A DNA stretch of 22,358 bases, taken from contig JSYX01000584.1 in assembly GCA_000787465.1 (NCBI GenBank), positions 1 through 22,358 on the forward strand, read 5' to 3'. The position numbers were made by a program, and so were the translations under genes. Shown piece after piece: positions 1-9,061 of this stretch. The notes beneath the pieces are model-generated. The model ran no database searches. It was not told where the DNA came from and saw nothing but the letters and a program-made list of their open reading frames with translations. The stretch is from Thermomucor indicae-seudaticae. Its lineage: Eukaryota > Mucoromycota > Mucoromycetes > Mucorales > Lichtheimiaceae. Each line of letters begins with the position of its first letter. Within the stretch, counting starts at the first letter, position 1.

Positions 1-192
1 ATAGATGTCGTTTTCTCGTACGCGTTGTATCGTTTTCTTGCGAAGAACTGAAGGCCTTTGACGGTCATTGTATGGTTAGTAAACGGAAAAAGAAGAGTGA
101 AAAACGAAGAAAGAAGAGAGAAGAAAGGATGAAACTATGAAATGTCTCGACAATTTAAGATAGCAAGAAACAAAGAGCAAGCGAAGCTCATA

Positions 193-344
193 CAGTACCC
201 GCGCGATATATCGATATAGTGATCACTTTTCAATTCCACCAATTTTGTTTGCAAATAAAGATCACTAAATCTATATACTGATCGTTCGTTATAATGATCG
301 CTTTTGGGGTCCACCAGGGTGACCACTATATCGAGCGGGCACTG
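193..344. mobile_element. 152-bp Tc1/mariner-like MITE with TA target duplication
   Basis: Terminal inverted repeats start CAGTACCCGC at the left end and, on the opposite strand, CAGTGCCCGC at the right end. They continue as TCGATATAGTGRTCAC on both sides. The left arm carries an extra 8 bp (GCGATATA), which looks like a duplication of the neighbouring TCGATATA. Both ends abut TA (191-192 and 345-346), the target duplication of Tc1/mariner/pogo elements, whose ends often begin CAGT. The interior has no transposase; a 77-codon minus-strand frame across it reads only the repeats. Four or five copies of a TATARTGATC-type motif lie inside in alternating orientation. The TIRs and TA are seen directly; the superfamily is inference from TSD and termini. 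Confidence 0.75.
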
Positions 345-887
345 TACATTGTTAATTTCTTTGGGCATTGTCTTTGCTCTCTTTGTTGAGGTGACGACTT
401 TGCTCTGTCTGCACTGTTATTTTCCTTGGGCGCCGTCTTTGTCCTCAGAACGGCCTGGTGAACAATGAGGACAGTTGCCAATTAGGAAAATGCTAAGGAA
501 GCACGTAATTCAGCCCGATTATGGATTGAAAAACGCGTAACAATTTCAAGATACCTGCGACTTGGACACATACGTGAGGTACACACTGTAACTGAAATGC
601 CTGCGTATCAAAATTAGGGAATGTAAATATATAAGACACAACGCAGAGGGACGTTCCGAAAGATCCGTCACAAGTTGGATCATAAGTTCCATCAGAACTT
701 AAGCCAGAGATGGATAAGTTCGTTTGAAATGAGTTATAGATTTCTTGATGAGATTCTGATAAGAAGCCCGGCTGAGAAGAATGAGCGGAGCATCAAAAGC
801 CTTTAGGATCTTCCTCTAAACTATTCTCAAGCTGCATAAAGAATAGTTTACTACTTACCCGTTAACTTCCATTGTCGTCGTAAATAC
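345..887. other. intergenic, no gene seen
   Basis: No frame here has protein-like composition or recognisable motifs. If the minus-strand zinc-cluster gene once continued past its stop at 888-890, its remains would lie here, but I could not recognise a MULE catalytic core on the minus strand. Confidence 0.5.
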
Positions 888-1493
888 CTAATCTAGCTGA
901 TCAGTGGAAAGTCTAAGAATACTTTTGATAGCATTCCAGTCCATTATGGTGCCAACGTGTGTCTGCAGCCATTCTTTCACTTCTTTTGGTAATCTCGAGC
1001 GAACAATATCATAGCGACTTTGTGGGTCATGGCCCTCATGTTTCCAAGTATTTGTAACTAATGTTGTACCACTCAATTCCTTGACAACTTTGAGACTAGC
1101 AGGGCATCCAACTTTTATTGATCCTATTTCTTGGCGCTTCAGTGCTGGGTTGCTGCTGCAAGGCCTGTAGATGGTTGCATGGTCACAATAATACAGCGTT
1201 GTCCACAGATACCGCTGTCGGGCCCAGGAGTACTTTTGGCAAGAGAGGATGCTTCAGAGGTTCAAGGACTAGATTGGCTGTACTGTCTGTCTCTGCTGAT
1301 TCCAGATACCAAGACGATAAGCAGTGTCATCGAACCAAGCATCAAAATCACTATTCGAGTCGAAACACAGGATAAGAGAGTTGGGGTGGTAGGATCTGGA
1401 GTAGTACGTCCAATGTGATTCATTTCTGACGTTTCTGTGGCCATGGTTGTCTATGTGTCGTGTGTTGTCAGAGGACACGAAACTCTGAAACAT
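888..1493 (-). CDS. MULE/FAR1-type zinc-cluster protein lacking a transposase core (transposon remnant or domesticated gene)
   Basis: The minus strand starts at ATG 1491-1493 and stays open to a TAG at 888-890, except for two in-frame stops (TAG 1269-1271 and a TGA near 1254). Both stops fall inside a possible 51-nt intron, 1233-1283 (GTACAG...AAAAG), whose removal keeps frame. The spliced product is about 184 aa. It has an acidic/aromatic lead-in (FDAWFDDTAYRLGIW), then YYCDH, a Cys about 9 residues later (YRPC), VGCPASL, and WKHEGHDP. A helical tail follows (SRLPKEVKEWL, MDWNAIKSILRL). This C-C-C-HxxH order is typical of the WRKY-GCM1/FLYWCH-like DNA-binding domain at the N-terminus of MULE transposases. 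No catalytic domain follows. The start is 103 bp from the divergent MEF1 start. It may be a decayed copy: the donor is weak and the stops could be real lesions. Confidence 0.55.
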
Positions 1494-1596
1494 GATGCAG
1501 TCACACTTTTGTACCTGCAAAAATGTGCAGGCCCTGTCAGAAATGGCTTTTTTCTTTGCGCACTGTTTTTTCCGCTTCACTGGTTGAACGTCTCTC

Positions 1597-4174
1597 ATGT
1601 CGTTTGTGCGCTCCCTTTTCGGAGGGCTACCAGGGAGGCTAAACCATGCCGCCTTCCGTAGCGCGGTAGCTTCGGTTTCTGAAAACCTTCCACACCAGAC
1701 TTTTTCTCTCGGACCCATAAACTTATGCGCACGTTACCACTCGACTGCTGCCGCTACACCTGACTCCGAGGAGCAGGTTGATCCCAAAGATCTCGTAAGT
1801 CGAATTCAATGCTGTATGCTACGATTTGTTGACTGTGGTTTCAGGCACGTCTCCGAAAGCTTCGTAATATTGGTATCTCAGCACACATCGATTCCGGCAA
1901 AACCACCTGTACCGAACGTATCCTCTTTTACACCGGCCGTATCAAGGAAATCCACGATGTCCGTGGCCGTGACGGTGTTGGTGCGAAGATGGATTCCATG
2001 GACTTGGAAAGAGAAAAGGGTATCACCATTCAGTCTGCTGCCACTTATGCAAGCTGGGGTGACCACAACATTAACATTATTGATACTCCCGGTATGTGAC
2101 ATGGTATCAATGGTAGGAGTAGAGGCGCTCTGTGCTTAGGGACGACAATAGGCCACGTCGATTTCACTATTGAAGTGGAAAGAGCTTTGCGTGTGTTGGA
2201 TGGTGCTGTCTTGATTCTCTGTGCTGTTTCTGGTGTTCAGTCTCAAACGATGACTGTGGACCGACAAATGCGTCGCTACAATGTTCCCCGTATTTCGTTC
2301 ATCAACAAGATGGATCGTGCTGGTGCCAATCCATTCCGTGTGATTGATCAAATCCGACAGAAACTGAAGTTACCTGCTGCTGCCATTCAAATTCCTATTG
2401 GTGCCGAAGACCAGTTCCGAGGCGTTGTCGACCTGACTCGTTGGAAAGCCATCTACAATGAAGGCGAACACGGGTAAGTGATGACTACTGTCGTATAATG
2501 TGTCTCTATATATTGACCTACTGCATTTTCAGTGAAAAGGTTATCGAAAAGGAAATCCCGGATGAACTCGTCGCTCTTGCTACAGAGAAACGCAGTGAAC
2601 TGATTGAACAACTGGCCAACGTCGATGATGAAATTGCTGACATCTATCTTAACGAGGAAATCCCTACGGCGGAGCAGTTCACGGCTGCTATTCGCCGAGC
2701 AACAATTGGTTTGAAATTCACTCCGGTACTCATGGGTTCTGCTTTCAAGAATTTGTCAGTTCAACCGTTACTGGATGCCGTCGTGAATTACCTGCCTGAC
2801 CCGACAGAAGTGACGAACACTGCTCTTGACATTGCCCAGGAAGAAAAACCGGTTCAGCTTGTTCCGTACTCGGCCAATCCCTTCGTTGGTCTAGCGTTCA
2901 AGCTGGAAGAAGGTCGCTACGGACAATTGACATACATGAGAATTTACCAAGGTACACTGAAGAGAGGCTCATTCATCACCAACGTGAAGACTGGCAAGAA
3001 GATCAAGGTCCCACGCTTGGTTCGTATGCATGCTTCGGATATGGAGGATGTTGACGAACTTGGTGCTGGTGAAATCGGCGCAATGTTTGGTGTCGACTGT
3101 GCTAGTGGCGATACCTTCACGGACGGCAGCCTCAAGTACACTATGGTATGAGCATTGATTGTAGTTGTCCAGTAAGGTCAAATACTAAGCTTAGTGCAGA
3201 CCTCGATGTATGTCCCGGAGCCTGTTATTTCATTGTCCATCACGCCCAAAGGCAGAGAGTCGCCCAACTTCTCCAAGGCTTTGAACCGTTTCCAGAAGGA
3301 AGACCCTACTTTCCGTGTGCACGTCGATCCCGAGAGCAAGGAGGTAAGCTTATTTAGCAGAGATTGGCATATTGACAATGTTTCTGATGATGACTTGCTC
3401 TAGACCATTATCTCCGGTATGGGTGAACTTCATTTGCAGATTTACGTTGAGCGTATGAAGCGTGAGTACAATGTCGAGTGCGAAACCGGCAAACCGCGCG
3501 TGGCTTTCCGTGAGACGATTACTCAGCCTGCCAAGTTCAACTACACCCACAAGAAGCAATCGGGTGGTGCTGGTCAATTCGGTCGTGTTATTGGTACGAT
3601 TGAACCAATGCAAATGGACGAAGAAACTGGAAAGGATATCGGCTTTGAGAACCGGGTCGTTGGTGGCAACATTCCTACGAACTTCATCCCTGCTTGTGAG
3701 AAGGGTTTCTTGGATGCTCTGGAAAAGGGTCCTCTTATTGGACATCCTGTTAACGGAGTTCGCATGATTTTGGAAGACGGTGCTGCTCACTCGGTCGATT
3801 CGAGTGAAATGGCTTTCCGTATTGCCACTAAGAATGCTTTCTACGAAGCCTTTGCGAAGGGCCGTCCTACTATCCTTGAACCCATCATGAACGTCGCTAT
3901 TACGGCTCCCGTGGAATTCCAAGGTGCTGTCATTGGCGGTCTGAACAAACGCAAGGGTACTATTGTCGACACTGAAATCCAGGAGGACTTCTTCACCGTT
4001 ACTGCAGACGTTCCCCTTAACGACATGTTTGGCTACTCGACTGAGTTACGCTCGGCCACTCAGGGCAAAGGTGAATTCTCCATGGAATACAAGAACCACC
4101 AGCCTGTCCAGACACACATACAGGAACAACTCATTCAGGAATATAAGAAAAAGGAAGCAGCCAGAAACAAATAA
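1597..4174 (+). CDS. MEF1: mitochondrial elongation factor G1 (translocase GTPase)
   Basis: GTPase that moves tRNAs and mRNA through the mitochondrial ribosome after each peptide bond. Six exons: 1597-1794, 1845-2091, 2152-2473, 2533-3145, 3200-3343, 3404-4174, giving 764 aa, close to yeast Mef1 (about 760). All introns are GT-AG, 50-60 nt; the fourth has a TACTAA branch site near 3183. The first residues ([14 protein letters not shown]) form a basic matrix-targeting sequence. G motifs are intact: AHIDSGKTT (about 79-87; the Ser is typical of the mitochondrial G1 form), REKGIT (122-127), DTPGH (146-150), NKMD (200-203). Domain IV begins after the sixth junction ([19 protein letters not shown]) and the C-terminal elongation-factor domain contains EPIMNV and [13 protein letters not shown]. 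Alternatives (EF-G2/Mef2, EF-2) fit worse. Identity is secure; junctions are manual but phase-consistent. Confidence 0.96.
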
Positions 4175-5107
4175 GCGATGATTGACACTTCCAAGTGTAT
4201 CCCTGTATATAGATCCCTAAAAAGTAAAATATAGAAATTTAAGTTTTGATCTTTGCTGAATTGTCTACGAGACCTATGTTATACTGTATTCTCCTTGACG
4301 GTCTGCTTAGTGTTGACAGCGTAGATACATAGTTAGAAGGTCGGCATGGCTACTTTCTGAGCACTTTGAGGTGAAGCCATTAATTCAGGCACTGAATCGT
4401 CGACGACGGAGAGTCACTCGGACAGGAACGAACTCCGGTTTTAGTTGGATCCCCAAGATACAAGGATCGATTCGACAAAGCAAGCCTGACCAAAGGGAGT
4501 TGAAGGAAGCTTTTGCCTCAGGCATACTCCTTTGTAATTAGCAGCACCTCTGTATCGCAGGCGAGTTGCTTTATTTACGCTCGCTACGTAAAGCGAATAT
4601 GACCTAGAACAAAGCGCCCCGATTCACCCTTTGTTTAATGCAAATATCAAGGGACGATGAGTACTATGCCTTTCATACCTGCGTCGAAAACTATACGTTC
4701 CTATGGTTCTTTAGATGTTCTGCACAACGGAAGGCGCGGCTGCCACGAGGATGCCAGACTCCGAACCTGTTTGAAAGTTTGTGTGACAGAGTGGAAACAT
4801 TGAAGCAAACCCTTAAATCACGTCTCAGGCATCGTTTTCCACGTTCATCCCTTAACAACCGAAATAGGACACCCTGTAACTTGGTGGTCTCGACAAGTCA
4901 GGTATAATATTCATAGCAATGATCGCACGTCGGAGTGTGGGGGAATGTCTTCCGAGGGTTTCTTTTTTTATCAGAGTTGCCAAGAAATCAAACTATTGCT
5001 TAGACCATCTGTCCGACTCGGTTCATTAAATCTCCTCCGTTTTCATTATCGCGACAAACCACCCGACTTTCTTCTCTTCTTTTTTTCCCTTCTGCACACA
5101 AAACAAA
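4175..5107. other. intergenic between MEF1 and the DUF7137-like gene
   Basis: The first part is AT-rich and probably holds the MEF1 3' UTR, though no AATAAA was found close to the stop. An open frame at 4638-4907 has no recognisable motif and an unlikely composition. A small hairpin TTTACG...CGTAAA lies at 4574-4592. The last 100 bp are pyrimidine-rich then A-rich, as in fungal core promoters and 5' leaders. Confidence 0.5.
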
Positions 5108-6173
5108 ATGCTAAAACAATTTATCATACTTTGTATTATTTGCGCATTTTTCGTTACAGTTGTTTACAGCAACGAACCTGAATTCTACGAGTTAAGCGAC
5201 GCCAGGACGAATCAAGTTGTGGGTCGCTTAAGGAAACGAAGCAAGTACATTTTTCAAGCAAGCAAACCAGAGAGCAGCTTCTAATCTAACCAATCTTTTA
5301 CAGTTCCTCAAGGTTAGATCATGGAAAATGATTTGTTTTTGTGAGAATAATGGAATAACAGAAAAAGGGACACTATAGCTGCTACCGGAGTCGCGGCCGG
5401 TTCATCTTCAGCGGCACCAGTATCCGCAGTAGCATCTGCCTCAGCAGTAGCATCCGCTTCGGCAGTGTCAGGAGCTCCAGCAGCGTCGATTACTAGTGTG
5501 AACACAGCGCCACAAACCAACTCAGCAGCCGCATCTGCGAGTGGATCAGGCAGCGATCCCCTTGCAGGCCTACCAACATCAACGAGTTTCGGCAACACGA
5601 TCTATCCTGGCAGTGTCTCGTTTTTGACGCCGACAGGGAGTGCATCTGTGTCGCCGCTTTACCGCATTGATCCCAACGAAAATGTGACATTTGTCTGGAA
5701 ATTCGAGTCGGTATCGGTCCACCCCGTCAGTTTGACTTTGGCGGCCGTCGGTCCTAATTCCGTGACCTACACTATTTCCGTCATGGCTGGAGGCGCAACC
5801 AGTGCTGTTTGGCACATTTCTGACGTGCCAGCCGACCAACCGCTGATGAACGGATACTATGAGATTCAGCTGTATGATCAGAGAGGTATATCGGCCCCAG
5901 TGCAACCCGGTTGGCTTTCACCGCAAACGACCCTTTCCATCGCCTTTTACTCTGGTGAACCCTATCAAAATGCAACTTCGAGCAGTAAGTTGCATTTCCA
6001 GATATAGAAAATCGAGCGTGAAATTGATTTACCCGTTATCAGATGGCAACTGTCCTTATTGCTATTATGCCGGCACGCCGTCCAATTTCAAGAGCTCGTT
6101 GACGATCATGGGTGCCACCTTGGGTGTAGCTTGCTTAACATCAGCACTGTTCATTTATGGTCTCTTATACTAA
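5108..6173 (+). CDS. secreted Ser/Ala-rich surface protein, DUF7137-like
   Basis: Exons 5108-5244, (5304-5312, a possible 9-nt microexon), 5362-5984 and 6043-6173 give 296-299 aa; phase holds with or without the microexon. The N-terminus is a clear signal peptide (MLKQFIILCIICAFFVTVVYS, cleavage likely before NEPEF). A short basic pro-region follows with dibasic sites (RLRKRS, then KRD) suited to Kex2-type processing. Next come an Ala/Ser/Val stalk that contains two copies of an 18-bp repeat, and a beta-rich domain starting YPGSVSFLTP with NVTFVWKF, SVTYTISVM and YYEIQLYD. A CPYC motif precedes a C-terminal hydrophobic segment (TLGVACLTSALFIYGLLY). That order matches fungal DUF7137 cell-surface proteins. 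The hydrophobic tail may be a GPI signal or a membrane anchor; it reaches the last residue, as GPI signals do. Function of the family is unknown to me. Confidence 0.75.
5426..5461 (+). repeat. two tandem 18-bp repeats encoding Ala-Val-Ala-Ser-Ala-Ser
   Basis: Two adjacent 18-bp units (5426-5443 and 5444-5461) differ at three third-codon positions and encode the same hexapeptide in the surface-protein stalk. Synonymous differences suggest the repeat is maintained at protein level. Confidence 0.8.
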
Positions 6174-7490
6174 GCGCAGCTTTTCTTTCAACACTCGAAA
6201 ACAAGATACCATTTGTACTATATCGAGGACATTCTTGTACACTTTTCATTATCCGGGAAACGAAATTCTGCACGATTTTGAATAATCTAACTACTAGCAG
6301 CAAGGGTTGCCTTAGAGGAATTTCGGCTTGAGTCAAGTGTCAAGAGAATGACCCTGAGCTAGTGAAAAGCAATGAAGGTGTGCGCTTCGCTATACCAGTT
6401 CCTTCGCGGTTGACGTGTCTTCGGCAATGGATGCTCGTTCATGCACCATGAACGTACAACCACCAAGAGCAGTTCTCAAATTTGGCACTGAGTGGCAGAA
6501 TGGATAGCCCACTTTGCCCGTGATCAAGCATTCAAACCGCTTTGGTCCACGCACCCAATACGTGATGATTCTTTGTCTGACCCGGATGGACTATGCATAC
6601 TACAGCGTACAGTATGTTGCATCCCAGATCGAAATTTGAAGTACCTAGATTCTGCATTCTCGACTCAGCCAGGAATCTAACGGCTTGCCACGTTTGCTTT
6701 TGCATCCAAAAAGGATGGCAGAAAAAAGTTCCTTGTGAGGTTAGCGATTTCTCTGGACCAGCATTGACCTCTCAGTACATGACTAAAGCATTGGTGAGGA
6801 ACGAATGTGCCCTGCCCCCATGTTCAACTCGTAGTCCTCCGCCAGGACACGCCCCTTACTACCCCACACAAAAAGGGCATCTGACGTTTTGGCGTGCTGA
6901 CTTATAATGTTCGTTGTGAGAACAGAACTGTTGACGCCTGCAGAGAGGGAATATTTTGATTTGCTGGATTACGTTTATGACTCACAGCGGCATTTCTGGC
7001 GCCCAAGGGAAAATGCTATGGTCACGCGAACTTTGCGGCTCTATGGTCGGTAGATATACTGAACCTTCTCAGCGAGCTTGTATGAACATAAACATAGGGA
7101 TGATGAGAAGTGACTTAGTGCATTTTATATTGATCCAGATCTGCTATGTTTGTTTCGTTATTACAAATGGATCCATTCGTCTGTCGCTATATCGTACAAA
7201 TGCCGATCCGTTGCCTTATTGTTTGTTTAACACCATGAAAAAATGGAACAACTTTTTCGAGGTTTGAAATGTCTGCAAATGTTGTGCCATTTGGAACGAC
7301 ATTTAGCCCGACATTTGGCCAGAGGATTTCCTAAATCGGCGCCGAAATCTCCGCCAGTTATTTGAGTGGGCCCCGCCAACGGATTCACTGAGCGTCCGCC
7401 AAAGTTTCCGTTTTTACTGGTGTGGTGCTGGAATGGGTCACGATGTCAAAATTGGGAGATATTGAAATGTTCGTGAGACCAGCTTAAAGT
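6174..7490. other. long intergenic region upstream of the ECL1-like gene
   Basis: About 1.3 kb without a convincing multi-exon gene. It contains a perfect hairpin (6436-6454), a tRNA A-box-like stretch near 6490, and one protein-like short frame (6907-7053). Close to the next gene are promoter repeats: GACATTTRGCC twice (7298-7308, 7310-7320) and CCGCCA three times (7351, 7373, 7396). Confidence 0.5.
6907..7053 (+). CDS. candidate 48-residue small ORF, unknown
   Basis: ATG-initiated frame of 48 codons ending in TAG. The composition is more protein-like than neighbouring frames: a charged amphipathic start (TPAEREYFDLLDYVYDSQ), then HFWRPREN and a basic end. I do not recognise it. A possible donor at 7050 (GTAGAT) could splice to an acceptor ending at 7138 and extend the frame by about 30 codons, but the donor is weak. 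It could be a small gene, a fragment of a decayed one, or chance. Confidence 0.25.
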   Translation: MFVVRTELLTPAEREYFDLLDYVYDSQRHFWRPRENAMVTRTLRLYGR

Positions 7491-7493
7491 TGG

Positions 7494-7500
7494 TATAAAT
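7494..7500 (+). promoter_or_regulatory. TATA box of the ECL1-like gene
   Basis: TATAAAT lies 113 bp before the ATG at 7613, followed by a pyrimidine-rich stretch (CCTTTCCTTCTCTTTTTCCC) typical of a fungal transcription start region. Upstream lie three CCGCCA copies about 93-143 bp from the TATA box. Confidence 0.55.
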
Positions 7501-7612
7501 ATCCTAACTTGCGGATTCCTGACCAATTCCTTTCCTTCTCTTTTTCCCTGTGTTTGAGTCTTCCTGCTTGGCTTCTTGCTTTCTCACTAACGGAGACAAC
7601 GGCAAAAGTATA

Positions 7613-8171
7613 ATGGAACTCAGCATTTGCCTGTATTGCGAGAAACGTTTGGCGGATGATGTATGTAGCTATTGTTGATCGTACGACAAACCCGATATCG
7701 CATCGTACTTGAAAATGCTCAATAATGGATCACCTATAGAGCTTGTCATTTTGTTCCTCAGCCTGTCAGGCAAACGAGGCCGCGAAGGGCTTGGATGTGT
7801 TCCCGTCCAGCGATCCTTCAACTATATCGATGCGTTCTTGTAGACGGCCTATGTCCGCTTCCTCTTGTCCCTCGTTTTCTCCACCTTTGACGTGGTCCTA
7901 CCCACTATCGTACCACAGGCGTCGGTCTTTGTCGTATCGCGGAATGACAGCGACGATCAACACGGAAGAATTCCCGGCATCATCAATGTCTACCAGCACG
8001 TGTCTTTTGCGCACATCATCCTCCTCCTCGACTGTCTCTTCTTTTTCAGAGGAATCCTTCTACTCGACCTTTTCATGCGACGACCACCACGCGGAATCGA
8101 AGGACGCCTCTGACCCAGCACGTCAAACCAATATCGATCTCGCCAATGTACATACGACTGTTTTCGCGTAA
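7613..8171 (+). CDS. small ECL1-like Cys-cluster protein
   Basis: Two exons (7613-7660, 7740-8171; intron GTATGT...CTATAG, 79 nt) give 159 aa. The N-terminus spans the junction and carries CxxC (C6, C9: ICLYCEKRL) followed by CxxxC (C21, C25: FCSSAC). This spacing resembles the ECL1/2/3 family of small zinc-binding proteins, linked in fission yeast to chronological lifespan and nutrient or oxidative stress responses. The rest is Ser/Thr/Pro-rich and probably disordered, with a poly-Ser stretch and an acidic SEESFYSTF segment, like the variable tails of this family. The first exon was missed by simple ORF reading; the frame-preserving junction in the middle of the Cys cluster supports it. The family call rests on Cys spacing and size only; a generic small zinc ribbon is the alternative. 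Confidence 0.6.
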
Positions 8172-8818
8172 ATACTTGTTTCTGTTAAGTTGCCCCTGCC
8201 TTTCTTTGATATCAGTTATTGCTATTCGGCGTCTTATCTAGTTCCGTACATATTGATCTTCTTTTTCTTGTATTATGCGTTTTCACGTTTAAACCCTGAA
8301 CCCCTTCTCTTATCGCTTTGTCTTCACTGATCTCGCTTTCCCGCCCCCCTTTATTTTTAGCTCTGGTCGTCTTGTATATCTTTATGTATGTATGCTTATC
8401 TCTACTCTTTTCTTTCCATTTTTGATTCCTATCCTATACTTATGTAGTCGCTTGACCTTTCTTTATTCTCTTTTATTATTATTCATAGCAACGGGACGAA
8501 CTTTATGTATATGATCTGGGCATTCCTCGTTGTACAAAGTTACCTTTTTGTTGAGATTTTAATGCTACGATCGATTGTTCTTTTGCCCTGAATATATCTT
8601 TTATGTTCATCTCGGAAACTTGCGTTATCAATATCTGCAATGCGGCAATCGGGATTTCCGACACCCGACCGACCCCTTCTGAAGAACACAGATTTCGTTG
8701 TTGGTCGCTGAACGAACCCGATTCGTTTTGTAATGCATGCCTGTCGGGTATCACAAGTTAAATCTTCACACCCCCACCTTCCCTCCTTGTTTTTCTTTAT
8801 GAAGTGATCCTATCATTG

Positions 8819-8831
8819 GTTGCCATGCAAC
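8819..8831. promoter_or_regulatory. RFX X-box-like palindrome
   Basis: GTTGCCATGCAAC is a perfect 5+3+5 palindrome resembling the X-box bound by RFX winged-helix factors (Rfx1/Crt1 in fungi). It overlaps a CCAAT box on the opposite strand (ATTGGTTGCC). No nearby gene start is evident: SCAI begins 1.2 kb downstream. Confidence 0.3.
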
Positions 8832-9035
8832 TTACGGTGGGGTTTCAAATTTGTTCGGAGCGGAAAAATCGGAAGCCAATAGCGTTGAGCCCGGTCCGTG
8901 CCTGAGGTACTTGGCGCGTTTATGCTCCTGTCATCAACGAAAATAATGCCTAGGACAGCTGCCTGGAAGAGTTAGTATGAAAGCTATAGACGGTAGTATA
9001 TAGGCCTTGGCATTGAAACAGTTGGACATTAGAGC

Positions 9036-9061
9036 TCCACTTCCAAAATGAAGGAAGTGGA
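9036..9061. repeat. 9-bp inverted repeat with 8-nt spacer
   Basis: TCCACTTCC and GGAAGTGGA flank AAAATGAA. Perfect arms could form a hairpin or bind a dimeric factor; no gene context is visible. Confidence 0.5.

Noticed and set aside
1269..1718. 149-residue minus-strand frame extending into MEF1 exon 1
   Set aside because: Only the part from the Met at 1493 resembles the zinc-cluster family; the part over 1597-1718 is antisense to the MEF1 targeting sequence.
3350..3922. 190-residue frame antisense to MEF1
   Set aside because: Antisense shadow of the conserved domain IV/V coding exon.
4638..4907. 89-residue plus-strand frame in the MEF1 downstream interval
   Set aside because: Composition and lack of motifs suggest non-coding sequence.
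6484..6560. Possible tRNA gene or tRNA-derived SINE (TGGCAGAATGG matches an A box)
   Set aside because: The presumed anticodon stem pairs poorly and the B-box position (CATTCAAACCG) departs from GGTTCGANTCC; at most a degenerate tRNA relic.
8503..8754. 83-residue minus-strand frame
   Set aside because: No recognisable domain or promoter; lies in the pyrimidine-rich region after the ECL1-like gene.
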